From NCBI GenBank assembly GCA_900074725.1, contig LT598460.1, positions 501,502-565,501 of the forward strand: a stretch of DNA of 64,000 bases, in the 5' to 3' direction. The stretch is from Lachancea dasiensis (taxonomy: Eukaryota > Ascomycota > Saccharomycetes > Saccharomycetales > Saccharomycetaceae). This document shows, in pieces, positions 9,448-20,939 of this stretch. The position numbers and the translations under genes were made by a program. The notes below the pieces were generated by a model. That model was not told where the DNA came from, ran no database searches, and saw only the letters and a list, made by a program, of their open reading frames with translations. Position 1 is the stretch's first letter; every line of letters begins with the position of its first letter.

Positions 9448-10362
9448 ATGGCCGCCAAAAACTCCACTGTCACAGCTCAACTCCACACCGGAGCCACCAT
9501 CCCATTGCTCGGGTTCGGTACTTGGCGTTCCACCGAAGAGGACGGATACAACGCTGTTCTTGCGGCTCTTCGTGCCGGTTACCGTCATATCGACACCGCG
9601 GCTGTTTATGGTAACGAAGCCGCAGTCGGAAGAGCCATCCGCGATTCCAACATTCCTCGCGAAGAATTGTTTGTCACCACCAAGTTGTGGAACACCCAGC
9701 AACGCGAGCCTGCCAAGGCTTTGGAACAGTCGCTCACCAGATTGGGCCTCAAGTACGTTGACTTGTACCTGATGCACTGGCCATTGCCGCTCAAGACCGA
9801 GCGTATCGAGGGCGACAACTTGTTTTCCGTACCCACCAAGGAAAACGGCGAACCAGATGTCGATACCGCCTGGGACTACATCCAAACTTGGAAATTAATG
9901 CTGGACCTCCCTTCAACCGGTCTCACCAGAGCGGTGGGTGTTTCCAACTGTTCCGTTAAACAGTTGCAAACCTTGATCGACGTTTCCAAGAAGGTTCCAG
10001 TTGCCAATCAAGTTGAAATTCACCCTCTATTGCCACAAGACGAACTTTACGAATTTTGCCACAAGCATAAGATTTTGTTGGAAGCCTATTCGCCTTTGGG
10101 CTCCCAGGGCTCTCCACTGGTGGAGGAACCCGTTGTAAAGGAAATTGCTGAAAAATACAGCATTGACCCCGCTCAAGTTCTGATTAGCTGGAACATTCAC
10201 AGAGGTATCGCTGTTTTGCCAAAGTCCGTCACTCCATCAAGAATAGAGTCCAACTTCAAGACCGTTGACTTGACCGAAGATGATGTTTCCAAGCTAAATC
10301 AAATTCACAAGGAGAAGGGTGAATCTAGAATCAACGACCCTGACTGGTTCTCCTTCGAATAA
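9448..10362 (+). CDS. NADPH-dependent aldo-keto reductase (GCY1/YPR1 type)
   Basis: A 304-aa cytosolic (alpha/beta)8 barrel reductase acting on aldehydes and ketones such as glyceraldehyde or 2-methylbutyraldehyde. The AKR catalytic tetrad is visible: Asp and Tyr in DTAAVYGNE, Lys in TTKLWNTQQ, His in LMHWPL. The NADPH phosphate pocket is LPKSVTPSRIESN. S. cerevisiae GCY1 and YPR1 are duplicates of this type. I do not assign either symbol, because this yeast should hold a single ancestor or its own set. The gene interrupts the CAP2-ERG28-BCY1 neighbourhood. Its codon use is rich in preferred codons (GCC, TTG, AAG), suggesting good expression. Confidence 0.93.
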   Translation: MAAKNSTVTAQLHTGATIPLLGFGTWRSTEEDGYNAVLAALRAGYRHIDTAAVYGNEAAVGRAIRDSNIPREELFVTTKLWNTQQREPAKALEQSLTRLGLKYVDLYLMHWPLPLKTERIEGDNLFSVPTKENGEPDVDTAWDYIQTWKLMLDLPSTGLTRAVGVSNCSVKQLQTLIDVSKKVPVANQVEIHPLLPQDELYEFCHKHKILLEAYSPLGSQGSPLVEEPVVKEIAEKYSIDPAQVLISWNIHRGIAVLPKSVTPSRIESNFKTVDLTEDDVSKLNQIHKEKGESRINDPDWFSFE

Positions 10363-10588
10363 TTATGACCGCATATGTCCCACCGTGTTCTGTGGGGTGA
10401 TCAATACAGTTTATGATATATTATAAAGTTTATACGAAAAAGCATAATAATTGATTGTCTAGAAGAACTCTCACGAATCCATAATTCTGTTGTATTTCAG
10501 TTTCACCCACTGAAGTACTGTTTGTCATTTCGTATACGAACTTAACTTTAAGTGTGGTTGACTGATCACGACCGGAGCATTCTATACT

Positions 10589-10612
10589 CAGTATACCCCT
10601 CAGTATACCCCA
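10589..10612. repeat. 12-bp tandem duplication just upstream of ERG28
   Basis: Two units of CAGTATACCCC plus one base lie side by side, ending 16 bp before the ERG28 ATG. One copy contains CCCCT, the stress response element core. Confidence 0.6.
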
Positions 10613-10628
10613 TCACGCACGGCTGCCA

Positions 10629-11075
10629 ATGCTTTCATTTCAACAGGTTATCGACTACACACAAAGCACTTTAAGAACAATGCCTCCCGGCTACTTACCC
10701 AGATGGCTTTTGTTCATTTCTGTGGTCTCCGTTTTCAATTCGCTTCAAACCTACTTTTCAGGTCTAACGCTAACGCGTAGGGTTTACGAACGCAAACCCT
10801 CGGAGACGACTAACCTCAGTGCAAGGACATTTGGAACTTGGACTTTCATCAGTAGCGTGATCCGCTTGTATGGAGCTTTATATCTGCAAGAGGAGCACAT
10901 ATATCAGCTTGTCTGTATCTCATATCTGGTGGCCTTATTCCACTTTGGATCAGAGCTGATTGTCTTTCGCACCTGCAAGCTCGGCAAAGGGTTTATGGGG
11001 CCTTTGATTGTATCAACTACATCGTTGGCCTGGATGTACACCCAAAAAGAATTTTACACTGGTTCAGGGTGGTGA
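10629..11075 (+). CDS. ERG28: Ergosterol biosynthesis scaffold Erg28
   Basis: A 148-aa ER membrane protein with four hydrophobic segments. It tethers the C4-demethylation enzymes Erg25, Erg26 and Erg27 to the ER membrane. The whole chain aligns with S. cerevisiae Erg28: PPGYLPRWLLFISVVSVFNS, RKPSETTNLSARTFGTWTF and HFGSELIVFRTCKLGKGFMG are nearly unchanged. Length is the same (148 aa). In S. cerevisiae ERG28 (YER044C) lies next to MEI4; here CKA1, CAP2 and the reductase lie between, as expected from interleaved ancestral order. It is convergent with BCY1. Confidence 0.97.
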   Translation: MLSFQQVIDYTQSTLRTMPPGYLPRWLLFISVVSVFNSLQTYFSGLTLTRRVYERKPSETTNLSARTFGTWTFISSVIRLYGALYLQEEHIYQLVCISYLVALFHFGSELIVFRTCKLGKGFMGPLIVSTTSLAWMYTQKEFYTGSGW

Positions 11076-11324
11076 AAAATTGACCGTGCTGTTAGCAAAT
11101 TGGCTGATGAAGGTCGCTTGTTCAGTAAAGGTTTAATCGATGTAGCTTCCGGGGCCCTTTCACGAGGACGAATAGTTGGGATCTTTATATTTGCATATGT
11201 AAGAGTGCACAATAAAACAGTGACACAGGATTGATTGACAAAAACTGTGTGATGGAAAAGGGCAAAGTACATCCATCATACTAACAAAGAGCTTGCTAAA
11301 TCACATGTATATGCTGCAGGGTGT

Positions 11325-12710
11325 CTAGTGAGCGACTCGGGTTGGGTCATTTAATTTCAGAACTTCCACAGCTGGGCCCAGTAGTCTTTGGAACCCACTC
11401 TTTCCCAAAGTGGCCACCCTAGTCTTCTTGATGGCTTTTACTGTGGCCTGACGTGGCAAGTCGTTTAGCAAAGCAACCTCTCCAAAGTAGTCGCCTTTCT
11501 TCAGATGTGCAATGATGCCCTCACCCTCCTTGGATACCGCAGCTTCACCAACTTCAATAAAATAAAAGTTCTCACCGATGTCACCTTCACGAATGATTAT
11601 TTGCCCTGGCTGGTATACTTCCGTGTCAAGTGCATCAGCAAGTTTGGCACGGTCGTATGTGGTTAATGATCGGAGAACAGGCATCGACTTCAGCAATTCG
11701 TCGTATAGAACCCTCTTCTTGAACGAGCTTCCTAGAAGGATTCTTCTAAACGTCAATCTATCAAGAGCCCATAATACACAGTCAGTGGTAGCTACGACAG
11801 TAGCAGCTCTGGGACTATTGTACATCAGTGCAAGTTCACCAAAACTAGATCCAGGGCCGGAAGAATTCACCTTTTCAGAACCAACGAAGAATTCTACGGT
11901 ACCTTTCTCCACGACGTAGAAGTAGTCACCTTCATCGCCCTGCTTAATGATTTCTTGACCGTTCTTAACAACTTTCTCCTCCAATGAGTTGATCACCAAC
12001 CGTTTAGACTCCGCATCCAGCTTGTTGAATAGAAAGTTGTGCCCGATGGCCTTCTCTAGCCTCTCTAACTGTAAACCGGACTTTTCAGCGTAGTTTTCAG
12101 GAATCCAGTTGTCTAGGTTATCTGGCTTCATAGTTTCTCCGCTCACAGACGTTCTTCTCTGTGCATTAAAGTTCATGGGTAGGGGCCTCGGTGCGACTAC
12201 TGATCTTCTAGGAGTGTTGGATGGTTGTGGAGATGAGCCAGAGGCTTCTTCTGCGGGGGCCATGGGGTCTAAGGGTTTTTTTATGTTCTTCTCCGTGCTT
12301 TGATTCACTCGAAAATCGTTCTTGAAGATACCAGAACCGAACCCTGTGTCTTCCTGCGCATGTCCAGCCTCGTCTGTTGCTGTTGGAGCGGGATCATGCA
12401 GTCTCGTGCCATGGGGGTCTGTCGTCTCCGAAAACGAAGCTTTGAAAAGCTGATCCTGGGACTGTGATTGTAGGCCTGCAACGCCGGCACGACCTGAAGC
12501 CACCACCGAATCGTTCCTCGTAGCGGAAGGAAACAGCACAATACCTTTGGAAAGGGCTACCGATTCTTGGTTACGAGCGAAGAATCTTTGTTGTTCAAGT
12601 CTTCTGTTGAAATAGTTTGCGGCGAACTGGAGCAGATCCTTTGGCTCGTCTTCGTAAACCTTACGCTGAAATAGATTCAGCTCTTCCAATTGACCCGATG
12701 ATAATGGCAT
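11325..12710 (-). CDS. BCY1: cAMP-dependent protein kinase regulatory subunit
   Basis: A 461-aa inhibitor of the PKA catalytic subunits that releases them on binding cAMP. It has an N-terminal dimerisation segment, a long Ser/Pro-rich linker, and the inhibitor/substrate site RRTSVSG near residue 183. Two cyclic-nucleotide-binding domains follow (about 225-340 and 345-455). Both phosphate-binding cassettes are intact: [16 protein letters not shown] and [16 protein letters not shown]. It is about 45 aa longer than S. cerevisiae Bcy1, all in the linker. Position next to CAP2/ERG28 matches YIL033C. Confidence 0.97.
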   Translation of the reverse strand: MPLSSGQLEELNLFQRKVYEDEPKDLLQFAANYFNRRLEQQRFFARNQESVALSKGIVLFPSATRNDSVVASGRAGVAGLQSQSQDQLFKASFSETTDPHGTRLHDPAPTATDEAGHAQEDTGFGSGIFKNDFRVNQSTEKNIKKPLDPMAPAEEASGSSPQPSNTPRRSVVAPRPLPMNFNAQRRTSVSGETMKPDNLDNWIPENYAEKSGLQLERLEKAIGHNFLFNKLDAESKRLVINSLEEKVVKNGQEIIKQGDEGDYFYVVEKGTVEFFVGSEKVNSSGPGSSFGELALMYNSPRAATVVATTDCVLWALDRLTFRRILLGSSFKKRVLYDELLKSMPVLRSLTTYDRAKLADALDTEVYQPGQIIIREGDIGENFYFIEVGEAAVSKEGEGIIAHLKKGDYFGEVALLNDLPRQATVKAIKKTRVATLGKSGFQRLLGPAVEVLKLNDPTRVAH

Positions 12711-13083
12711 TGGTTCTATTCGTGGTCGATTTGAGATCTTTACTGGCCAATGTACCTAAAGAACAGGTAATGATCTATGCAGTTATGCTCTACAGAAAGG
12801 TAACGTAAGGGGTCTCTTATTTAACTTTTATATCGACTACACCGATATCGTCAAGAACGAAACCGTGGAAGAAGAGTGCTTGACCACTCTGGTGAGTAAC
12901 TCTATGTAGAGATCTAATGTGGACCTCATAGTACGCTGAAGTAGTCTATCTTGATTTTAAAAGTACTAAAATGTATTTACTTTCGTGGCCTTCCGTTTTG
13001 AAGGTAGTCCTTCAGACAAGAGTGTGACTTTCGGCATCTTTCCTGACTCACAATTCAAAAAGTGTAAGAGCCCAGGGGCAACA
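12711..13083. other. BCY1 upstream region
   Basis: About 370 bp between the BCY1 start and the IRC5 stop. It should hold the BCY1 promoter; nothing else was recognised. Confidence 0.4.
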
Positions 13084-15528
13084 TTACTTATCTGCTGTCG
13101 TAGTCTCAAACATTCTTATATGGGGCCACTCTTTCTCTGCTCTGGCTAATTTGAAAGCCTCCTCTGAACGATCTAGCAACTCTTCCAATTCTTCAACCAG
13201 TAATTCACCATTATCAAGCCCTCGTGAAAAGCCAATGCTCGATTCCTCACTTAGTAACAGCTGCGAAAGTTCCTTCATTAGTTCCTTACTTGACGTCGAC
13301 GTCTGATGCCCGTGGCCCGGAGTAGTACCTGTGATAAACGATTGGTCGTTTCCAGCAAGTCGCTTGAGATTACTGAATTTGCCCATCTGAATAACCATCT
13401 TTTCCAGTCGGCGCTTGCTGGCGGCACGAGTCAGAATTACGTGTTCAACAGTGTTGTCACAGCAAAGGCGGTATACAACAACAGGTTTTTTCTGGCCAAT
13501 TCGATGTGTTCTGTCCATTGCTTGTAAATCTACTTGCGGGTTCCAATCACTGTCAAAGAGTACAACCGAATCCGCCGCAGTTAAATTGATACCCAGGCCT
13601 CCTGCTCTTGTGGAAATGAGAAATATTTTAAATGGCTTCTTATCGTCATTGAATTGATTTATGTGCTTCTGTCGAGTTTCATTGTCCATCGAACCATCAA
13701 TACGGCATGCTAGAAAATTATTCAGCTCACACCAATCCTCTAAGAGATCTAGCATGGTCACAAATTGACTGAATATTAGAACCTTATGGCCCTTTTGGAC
13801 CAATCGCGGAACCAGCTGTTGTAAGATTTGAAGCTTCCCGGAAGATCGCAGAAGAAAGTCGAGCGTTAGCTGATCCGGATCAATCAGTGGGAAGAAAAAT
13901 AGTACCGTGGAGTCCACGATTTGTCGCAGTTGAATCATGGAATTTTGAAGTTTTTTATGCAAAAGTTGCCGATGAATGTGATCACAATAAAGCTTGTTCA
14001 TCTGAGCGATAATGGGCTTGTCTGTAGGAATTTCCGTGTCCCCACTTGCTTTCCATATCAAAAAGTCGCGTATTGTCTTGTTACTGACTTGCCCGATGTG
14101 ATCTTGATTCAACGTGTAAAAATCCTTCACTGCTTGTTTGAAAACAGTCTGCTTCAGCTTGCTGTTCAAAGCAGACTTATAGAATTTTTGTTGTAATGGT
14201 GAAAGAGGACAGTTGACAATATACTCTCGCTTTGCTGGTAGACTTTTGGCCAATACAACATTTTTCAATCTTCTTAGAAGAAAGGGTTTTAAGATCGTAT
14301 GCAAGTTAGAGATCAAGTTCTTCTCAAGTTCATCATTTATAAGCTTATTGAAGCCTTCTGAAGAACTCTGTAAGTCTAAATGACTAAAGTCAAACCATTT
14401 ATGAAAAATCTCAAAGTCTGCAAAAATATCAGGCAATATAAAGTTCAGAAGAGACCAAAGTTCACTAAGGTTATTTTGTAAGGGCGTTCCTGTTAGAAGA
14501 AGGCGATTAGATGTATTTATTCGCTTCAGTTCTTGTATCAATTTGCAGTTGATATTCTTGATCCTATGTCCTTCGTCGACAATCAAAAACTTCCAGTGGT
14601 ACGATAAGATCAGATCAATGTCTCTTATAATCATTTCATAAGACGTCACGATCACACCTTCTCCCTTGGTATGTTTGAAAAACGTTTTGATTTTTGAAAC
14701 CCGCTTTTGTTGTCCTTGTGAGTCGTAGTATTTCAAAACCTGAATGTCTGGTGCGAATCTCCTGAATTCGCTTACCCATGTGTCAACAGTGCTGAGGGGA
14801 GCTGCTATCAAGAAGGGTCCCTTGGTGTCCATCTCAGTGATAAACGCAAATAATGCTATACTTTGGAGTGTTTTGCCTAAACCCATTTCGTCCGCGAGAA
14901 TCCCGTTCAGTCCATTTTCATAGAGCGTGATGAGCCAATTAACGCCTTCGAGTTGGTAAGACTTGAGTGTACAGTTACGAAGAAGAGACGGCTGTCTATG
15001 TGTGAATTGAACTTCCTGGGCCGGGGCCTCATTCGCTTTTTCAGATTTCTTACCAAAAAAGTCAGTTATCTTTTTCCGCTTTTTAGCAGGTCTTTCGGAC
15101 TTGCCAGAGTCGTCCTGTTGAGGTCGTTCCTGCGACTTATTCAATAGCGTATCTGCAATGATTCCAGAGTAGACTTGACTTTGCTTCACGAACTCTTGGA
15201 GTTTGTTGAGCTTTAACGAAATACTAGCGTCATCTATCCCGTTCCCTGTCTCTTCTTTTCTCTCACCTTCTTTATTCTCTTGTACTTTAGCCAATTTGGC
15301 ATCGATAAGCTGGTTGAGCTGGACGTCATTGGCATCCTCGTCAGAACTAAGGTCAACGTCGTGCTCGTCATCAGCTAGCTCATCCGAAAGCCAAACCGGC
15401 TCCTCATTTTGCTCCTCGCTAGATGAATCAGAATCCCATACGTCTGCTTCTAGGTTAGACTCCTGTTTTTCACGATAATTGATTTGTGCGTCCTGGGTTC
15501 GTGATCGCGTAGTTCGTGTGGATACCAT
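13084..15528 (-). CDS. IRC5: Snf2-family ATPase Irc5 (LSH/HELLS type)
   Basis: An 814-aa chromatin-remodelling ATPase. An acidic N-terminus is followed by the helicase core: motif [12 protein letters not shown] (about residue 214), the motif II box [24 protein letters not shown] (motif III), then the C-terminal half with [20 protein letters not shown] and the motif VI sequence DRTHRIGQ. The DEGH form and overall spacing fit the LSH/HELLS clade, represented in S. cerevisiae by Irc5. That protein aids cohesin loading and suppresses spontaneous recombination foci. It is divergent from RSC8, exactly as YFR038W and YFR037C are, which settles the name. Confidence 0.95.
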   Translation of the reverse strand: MVSTRTTRSRTQDAQINYREKQESNLEADVWDSDSSSEEQNEEPVWLSDELADDEHDVDLSSDEDANDVQLNQLIDAKLAKVQENKEGERKEETGNGIDDASISLKLNKLQEFVKQSQVYSGIIADTLLNKSQERPQQDDSGKSERPAKKRKKITDFFGKKSEKANEAPAQEVQFTHRQPSLLRNCTLKSYQLEGVNWLITLYENGLNGILADEMGLGKTLQSIALFAFITEMDTKGPFLIAAPLSTVDTWVSEFRRFAPDIQVLKYYDSQGQQKRVSKIKTFFKHTKGEGVIVTSYEMIIRDIDLILSYHWKFLIVDEGHRIKNINCKLIQELKRINTSNRLLLTGTPLQNNLSELWSLLNFILPDIFADFEIFHKWFDFSHLDLQSSSEGFNKLINDELEKNLISNLHTILKPFLLRRLKNVVLAKSLPAKREYIVNCPLSPLQQKFYKSALNSKLKQTVFKQAVKDFYTLNQDHIGQVSNKTIRDFLIWKASGDTEIPTDKPIIAQMNKLYCDHIHRQLLHKKLQNSMIQLRQIVDSTVLFFFPLIDPDQLTLDFLLRSSGKLQILQQLVPRLVQKGHKVLIFSQFVTMLDLLEDWCELNNFLACRIDGSMDNETRQKHINQFNDDKKPFKIFLISTRAGGLGINLTAADSVVLFDSDWNPQVDLQAMDRTHRIGQKKPVVVYRLCCDNTVEHVILTRAASKRRLEKMVIQMGKFSNLKRLAGNDQSFITGTTPGHGHQTSTSSKELMKELSQLLLSEESSIGFSRGLDNGELLVEELEELLDRSEEAFKLARAEKEWPHIRMFETTTADK

Positions 15529-15952
15529 CTATGTTGCTTGATCAATGAAGCTTAAAGATCTGGCCTTACTCCAGTTCAGCCGTTACGGACGAAAATTAAG
15601 AGAAATTTCACTTACTATTAATCTCAAACGACTTGTTTGAGCGTCCACAAGTGCCAATACGCTCAGTAACTAATCTCTTCTTGGTTAAATTGCCTCTGCT
15701 CCCTATTCAATCGTTCGGTATGCCGTATAATTGGTCCTGATCAGAGCATAAAAGAATGGAAAGAAAGATGTTATGCTCACTTCTAGTTAGACCAAATGAC
15801 AGTTTGAATAGATGTCAGTTAATGCTGAGAATTTTGGTTTTTATGTTTCCATTATTATGAGCTTTTATTCTTGGATTGAGTTTTTATTCAAATTGAAATT
15901 GTTCATAGTAAACACCATCTGCAACGCTGGACAAAACTGTTAAAACCCAGCC
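15529..15952. other. Divergent IRC5-RSC8 promoter region
   Basis: About 425 bp shared upstream region. It is AT-rich toward RSC8. No recognisable element was seen. Confidence 0.45.
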
Positions 15953-17740
15953 ATGGCAGAGTCACAGGAGACTCCTCAGGCAATCGAGCATAGTGCCAGT
16001 GCCCCTCTTTTACCCCATTTACAACAGCAGCAACAACAGCAGCAAGAACACTCCAAAATAGACTATGAGCAGGAGGCGAAAAAACTCGAAGACAAAGCAG
16101 TTCGATTTCTTGCTAAACAGGCCCATCCGGTGATCATACCTTCTTTCTCTACCTGGTTTTCATTTAGTGAGGTACACGAGATTGAGCGCCGTATGCTGCC
16201 CGATTTTTTTGACGAATCATCGCGTTTTAAGACGGAGAAGGCGTACCGTGATGTCCGGAACTTCATGATCAACACATACCGGCTATCTTCTTATGAATAC
16301 CTCACCGTGACAGCAGTGAGACGCAATATTGCTATGGACGTTGCCTCAATTGTTAGAATTCATTCGTTTCTTGAGCAATGGGGGCTTATCAACTACCAAG
16401 TAGACCCTAGATCCAAGCCATCCATGCTTGGTCCTAGCTTTACCGGTCACTTCCAACTTGTTCTTGATACACCACAGGGTTTGAAACCGTTTGTCCCAAC
16501 GCAGGTCGTCAAGACTGAAGTAGACCAGCTAGACGACTCTACGAACACTGTTGCCAAGAGTCCAGCCGACGGCGGGGATTCTGCTGTCAAAGTCGATTCT
16601 GAACAGCCCGCCAGCGAACAGCATGCTGAGAAGCTCGCTGGAGAGACTCAAGCCGGCTCGGATGGGATAACGTCTACAACTGATCCGAATACTGCCAGTC
16701 CAGCAAACCCCACTTCTGAGGCTGCTTCCCCGGAGTTTCCTGGAAAGCAAGAGAAGAATTTTGAGTTCATACAGCCAGAGAAGTTTCCGGTTAATCTGTC
16801 GCTGAGGAAAAACGTGTATTCCAATACCCAAAACTTCAATTCGTTACAGACTGACGCTCAGCAATCTAAACAGATTAATCGAACCTACATTTGTCACACC
16901 TGCAATAACGATTGTGTTGGAGTTCGCTATCATAACCTCAGATCCAGAGATACAAATATATGCTCTCGGTGTTTCCAGGAAGGTCACTTCAGTGCCCATT
17001 TTTCTTCTTCTGACTTTTTGCGTTTGGAAAACCAGTCTCAAACTAAGAAACAATGGTCAGATCAAGAAGTTCTTTTGTTGCTTGAGGGTATAGAAATGTA
17101 TGAGGATCAATGGGATCGGATTGTTGATCACATTGGAGGTACTAAGTCTCTTGAAGCATGCGTTGAAAAGTTCCTATCCTTACCGATTGAGGATAAGTAC
17201 ATTGACGAAGTAACGCCGGCACCAAAGTCACAGATCTCGGGTAAAATTGCGCCCCAAGTGACCGAGGCTGTGGATGCCGCCGTACAGGCTCTATTGAAAG
17301 GTCTAAATGAGAATATCTTAAAGGAATCGGTTCCAAAAACTGCAAATCAGATCTCCAACAAGTATTTACAAGAAGCACAGCTAATCGTCCAAGATTTAGT
17401 AAAGCTCAACTTGGAAAAAGTGAACCTCAATTTCCAGAAACTCAACGCAATAGAAGTTACTTTAAATGAGGAGAAACAGAGGTTTATCAAGGAATCAGAA
17501 AGGTTGATAAGTGAACGCCAGTCTTTGAGTAAACAGGTCACAGAATTGAATGAGGAACTTTCTAAAATGAATGTTTCTAAAAAACTCATCATGTTATCGG
17601 AACAAGCAGATTCAGGCGTAAAGTTAGTTGAAAAAGATGAAGAGACTCAAAATAAAAACAGGCTTGTGAAGAACGTTGATGAGCTACACAGCGTATCACA
17701 GGTTGAACCCCAGCACTATAAAGCTTGGTCACTGACTTAA
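15953..17740 (+). CDS. RSC8: RSC chromatin-remodelling complex core subunit Rsc8 (SWI3 type)
   Basis: A 595-aa subunit that forms the scaffold dimer of the essential RSC remodeller. Domains in order: a Gln run near residues 22-31; SWIRM (about 55-150, starting [14 protein letters not shown]); a ZZ-type zinc finger (about 311-350, CHTCNNDC ... [10 protein letters not shown]); a SANT domain (about 364-412, [17 protein letters not shown]); and a C-terminal coiled coil (about 480-560). The SANT core has the usual WSDQE start. Length is near that of S. cerevisiae Rsc8 (557 aa). It shares its promoter region with IRC5. A second RSC gene (RSC1/2) lies 5 kb downstream. Confidence 0.96.
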   Translation: MAESQETPQAIEHSASAPLLPHLQQQQQQQQEHSKIDYEQEAKKLEDKAVRFLAKQAHPVIIPSFSTWFSFSEVHEIERRMLPDFFDESSRFKTEKAYRDVRNFMINTYRLSSYEYLTVTAVRRNIAMDVASIVRIHSFLEQWGLINYQVDPRSKPSMLGPSFTGHFQLVLDTPQGLKPFVPTQVVKTEVDQLDDSTNTVAKSPADGGDSAVKVDSEQPASEQHAEKLAGETQAGSDGITSTTDPNTASPANPTSEAASPEFPGKQEKNFEFIQPEKFPVNLSLRKNVYSNTQNFNSLQTDAQQSKQINRTYICHTCNNDCVGVRYHNLRSRDTNICSRCFQEGHFSAHFSSSDFLRLENQSQTKKQWSDQEVLLLLEGIEMYEDQWDRIVDHIGGTKSLEACVEKFLSLPIEDKYIDEVTPAPKSQISGKIAPQVTEAVDAAVQALLKGLNENILKESVPKTANQISNKYLQEAQLIVQDLVKLNLEKVNLNFQKLNAIEVTLNEEKQRFIKESERLISERQSLSKQVTELNEELSKMNVSKKLIMLSEQADSGVKLVEKDEETQNKNRLVKNVDELHSVSQVEPQHYKAWSLT

Positions 17741-18346
17741 GAAGATACAAAGTTATGAAGTTTTTGAGCTAATGGTTACGCGAGGCCTGCTAGCTTAAAA
17801 TACCCAGTTGCGTTGTAATTTTCAAAGGGCACCATTGTTTGAGCCAGCTGGGCTATAAGAATTTTTTCATTTTGAATGTACCAATGGCATCAGAAGTTAA
17901 TACGAACTAGCGATCTCCCGGTAGAAGCATATTTGTGGAATCAGTATGTATGCATTGAAATTCGTGAGTGGAGGATCTAGCGTGTCACCTGTTCGAAACT
18001 CTCGAGCGAGTTGCAACATTATGCTGAGCTTAGTATTGTAATGTATAAAGATGTATTGAGGTAGTTATCAATATGCCTGTATCAGTCTATTTGAGTTCCG
18101 AGCTCAATTTTGAGAGCCCGTAGTCATTGTGAAACAGATCACCGGTGCTTTACTATCTTTCGATGTACCTATTGTCGTTGGTCATTCGATTGATTATATT
18201 TATTGGTTTGAATTGGTTTAATCAATCAGCACTTCCTTCAATTGCCTCCGGTTCATCCGACAAAAATCGCCACGACCAAACGACACTTCTGGGTAGTGGA
18301 ATCATAGTTCACACCTCCTGCACTCTAGTGGACCGATGCTTTAAGA
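17741..18346. other. RSC8-LST7 intergenic region
   Basis: About 600 bp holding the RSC8 3' end and LST7 promoter. A frame at 18145-18387 overlaps LST7 in another phase and is treated as chance. Confidence 0.4.
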
Positions 18347-19048
18347 ATGTCAGACATGGTTATAACGCTCGCGCACTTCTGCGATAAGCATGGGCCGAGG
18401 GCGCTCTTAGGAACTCAATGTGCCGAAGACGGGGATGCTTTGCTTCTGCCTGATTATCCAACGGAAGCGTTCTGTGCCTCCTGCTCCATGCATTTTCCGG
18501 GAGGCGACACATGTACCAGATCCATGCGCACTCGACTAAACTCTATGGACTATGTGTCAACTAACTATCCCGCAATTCGATACCAGCTACTGTCAACTGT
18601 GATTCGCCATATGTTCTCAGAAGAAACAATGACCTACGATTGCGCTCCACTGACTTTCTTTGACCAATCCAAGGGCCTGAACCTTGTGATGGGCTTCAAG
18701 CTTCCCGACGCAGATGCTCGAGGGGATGAAAGGCGCTACGCTATTTTACTCACCATCGACAGTCGAGACCAAGTAGCATCCATGGAGATTCTCAGTAAGC
18801 ATTGGGAATTTATCACGAACAGCTTCAAGCGAGTAATTGATCATATCAAGCAAAAGCGTGAGACGGAGGTACGACGTAACGCCAAGAACTATTCAGGACA
18901 GTTCACTCCAATGGTGGGTACTTACCTGAAAGGCAATAAGTCAAAAGTCCCCCAAAACCTTGTGCAGCTCACGCATGATGACTTATTGTTCGTAAGGCTA
19001 CACAAGTGGAATACCTTCATGCTTCACCAGCTCAACTCTCTCGAGTGA
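18347..19048 (+). CDS. LST7: Folliculin homologue Lst7
   Basis: A 233-aa longin-domain protein. With Lst4 it forms the yeast folliculin-FNIP complex, a GAP for the Rag GTPase Gtr2 that turns on TORC1 after amino acids return. The opening MVITLAHFCDKHGPRALL and the Cys-rich stretch CASCSMHFPGGDTC match the folliculin N-terminal region, and SMDYVSTNYPAIRYQLL continues the longin fold. Like S. cerevisiae Lst7 (about 242 aa) it lacks the folliculin C-terminal DENN part. In S. cerevisiae it is YGR057C, next to RSC1; here ADE13 (next to RSC2 in S. cerevisiae) lies in between. Confidence 0.93.
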   Translation: MSDMVITLAHFCDKHGPRALLGTQCAEDGDALLLPDYPTEAFCASCSMHFPGGDTCTRSMRTRLNSMDYVSTNYPAIRYQLLSTVIRHMFSEETMTYDCAPLTFFDQSKGLNLVMGFKLPDADARGDERRYAILLTIDSRDQVASMEILSKHWEFITNSFKRVIDHIKQKRETEVRRNAKNYSGQFTPMVGTYLKGNKSKVPQNLVQLTHDDLLFVRLHKWNTFMLHQLNSLE

Positions 19049-19090
19049 CTATTTGATTAATTTACATACATAATCTGAAAACGCTAGCAC

Positions 19091-20539
19091 CTAAACGCTC
19101 AATTTAACCTGCTCATCAGTGATCTTGCTTTGGAATGGAGCCAAAGCATTGGCAACATCCACTTCAATGAATTTGACAACTTGCTGTGGAGCCCTACCGA
19201 CAAATGTGGATGGTTCTAGCAAAGAGTCTAACTCGTTCCAGATAGGCTCGAAGAATTGATCATTCTTAATACGTTCTATTAGATCGTTGTCCCCACCTTG
19301 CTCCTTGACGACAGCCGCAGCTTGGTGAGACAACACGCGGATGGCTTCATGAACCTCCTGTCTAGAGGCACCTTTTCCAACCATAGCCATGATGATGTTT
19401 TCCGTAGCCATAAATGGAAGCTCACTCATAATTCTTCTTTCAATAACCTTTGGATAGACAACTAGGCCGGAAGAAATATTGAGTAAAGTAGATAACAAAA
19501 TATCGGCAGTAAGGAAAGCACTTGGCAATGAAATTCTTCTGATAGCAGAGTCGTCCAGCGTTCTCTCAAACCACTGGACAGAGGCGGTTTGGACGGCATC
19601 GTTGAACAATGATCCTAAGTGTCTGGCCAAAGAACACACACGCTCACAACGCATTGGGTTTCTCTTATAGGCCATTGCGGACGAGCCAATCTGGGACTTC
19701 TCAAAAGGCTCTTCGATCTCTTTCAGATTAGCCAGCAATCTGATATCAGTGGCCATCTTGTGAGCAGTAGCAGCAAATGAGGACAAAGGCGACAAAACGT
19801 CGATGTCGATTTTTCTGGAGTAAGTTTGACCGGTGACTGGATAGACAGTTTCAAAACCAAGTAGCTCCGTAACTCTCTTGTCTAAGGCTTCAACTTTGTC
19901 GTGGTCTCCGTGGAAAAGGGCCAAGAACGAAGCCTGGGTACCAGTAGTACCCTTAACACCACGCAAACCGAGATCATTTCTGGCTCTAACGAAGTTTCTC
20001 AAATCCCACAGCAATTCCTGGATCCAAAGGGTTGCCCTCTTACCCAAAGTGGTTAGCTGAGCAGGCTGGAAGTGGGTCCAGCCCAAGACTGGCAAGTCTT
20101 TCCATTCAGCAGCAAACTTGGCTAGCCTGTCGATCACATTAACCAGCTTAGGGATAAGCACGTCGTACGCATCTCTTAGAAAGATCAAATCCGCATTGTC
20201 AGTGACGAAGCACGACGTAGCACCCAGGTGAATGATACCGGCTGCCGATGGACAGGTCTGGCCAAAAGCGTGAACATGGGCCATGACGTCGTGCCTGACG
20301 ATGGCCTCTTGCTTGGAGGCCTCCGCAATGTCCTCGTCAGTTATTTTCAAGTTTGCGCTCATTTCTGCAATCGCTTCATCCGTGATCACGGATAGGCCTA
20401 GTTCCTTCTCGGCAATCGCCAGGTTCAACCACAGCTTCCTCCAGGTTGAGAAACGGTTTCTCAATGAGAAAATAGATGACATTTCTTCGGAAGCATAACG
20501 GGATGATAGAGGAGTAGTGTATTTGTCAAAATCAGACAT
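19091..20539 (-). CDS. ADE13: Adenylosuccinate lyase
   Basis: A 482-aa homotetrameric enzyme of purine synthesis that splits SAICAR and adenylosuccinate, releasing fumarate. The fumarase/lyase superfamily signature [14 protein letters not shown] holds the mobile catalytic loop. [15 protein letters not shown] near residue 85 and TGTQASF near residue 200 are further active-site strands. Length equals S. cerevisiae Ade13. The ATG at 20539 gives the usual [17 protein letters not shown] start. It is convergent with LST7 (43 bp apart) and upstream of the RSC1/2 gene, as in YLR359W-YLR357W. Confidence 0.97.
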   Translation of the reverse strand: MSDFDKYTTPLSSRYASEEMSSIFSLRNRFSTWRKLWLNLAIAEKELGLSVITDEAIAEMSANLKITDEDIAEASKQEAIVRHDVMAHVHAFGQTCPSAAGIIHLGATSCFVTDNADLIFLRDAYDVLIPKLVNVIDRLAKFAAEWKDLPVLGWTHFQPAQLTTLGKRATLWIQELLWDLRNFVRARNDLGLRGVKGTTGTQASFLALFHGDHDKVEALDKRVTELLGFETVYPVTGQTYSRKIDIDVLSPLSSFAATAHKMATDIRLLANLKEIEEPFEKSQIGSSAMAYKRNPMRCERVCSLARHLGSLFNDAVQTASVQWFERTLDDSAIRRISLPSAFLTADILLSTLLNISSGLVVYPKVIERRIMSELPFMATENIIMAMVGKGASRQEVHEAIRVLSHQAAAVVKEQGGDNDLIERIKNDQFFEPIWNELDSLLEPSTFVGRAPQQVVKFIEVDVANALAPFQSKITDEQVKLSV

Positions 20540-20939
20540 CTTGTTCGGTATAATTGTGGTTGGAGGTTATCGGTTTGTTACAAAGTGTGAATTGCTGGAT
20601 AAGAGGTGTTCGGCCTTTGGTTTAATATAGGGCTAAATTTTAGGTTTTTCCTCATCTAATTCCATTAATTTTTTATCATGACTTCTGCACAGCAAGCGAA
20701 AAAAATAATAAAGGCGTGCGGAAGCTCATCGGTCAATTTAAGAGAGAAGTCAATATAATTCGAAGAATGGTAATAATCAAAGCTGGTAGTGAATCCTAAT
20801 CGTTAGCCCCCTTTGAAAGGCAACGAGATTGAAAAAGAAGACCGCTGGATCAACATTTCATAGTTTCATAGCTTGTAGATGAAAAAAACACTGCATGTAG
20901 CGTAACCATATGGTGGCTTGTGCGTGATGGTCCTTTATC
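20540..20939. other. ADE13 upstream region
   Basis: About 400 bp between the ADE13 start and the RSC1/2 stop. A clear Bas1/Gcn4 TGACTC was not found. Nothing else was recognised. Confidence 0.4.
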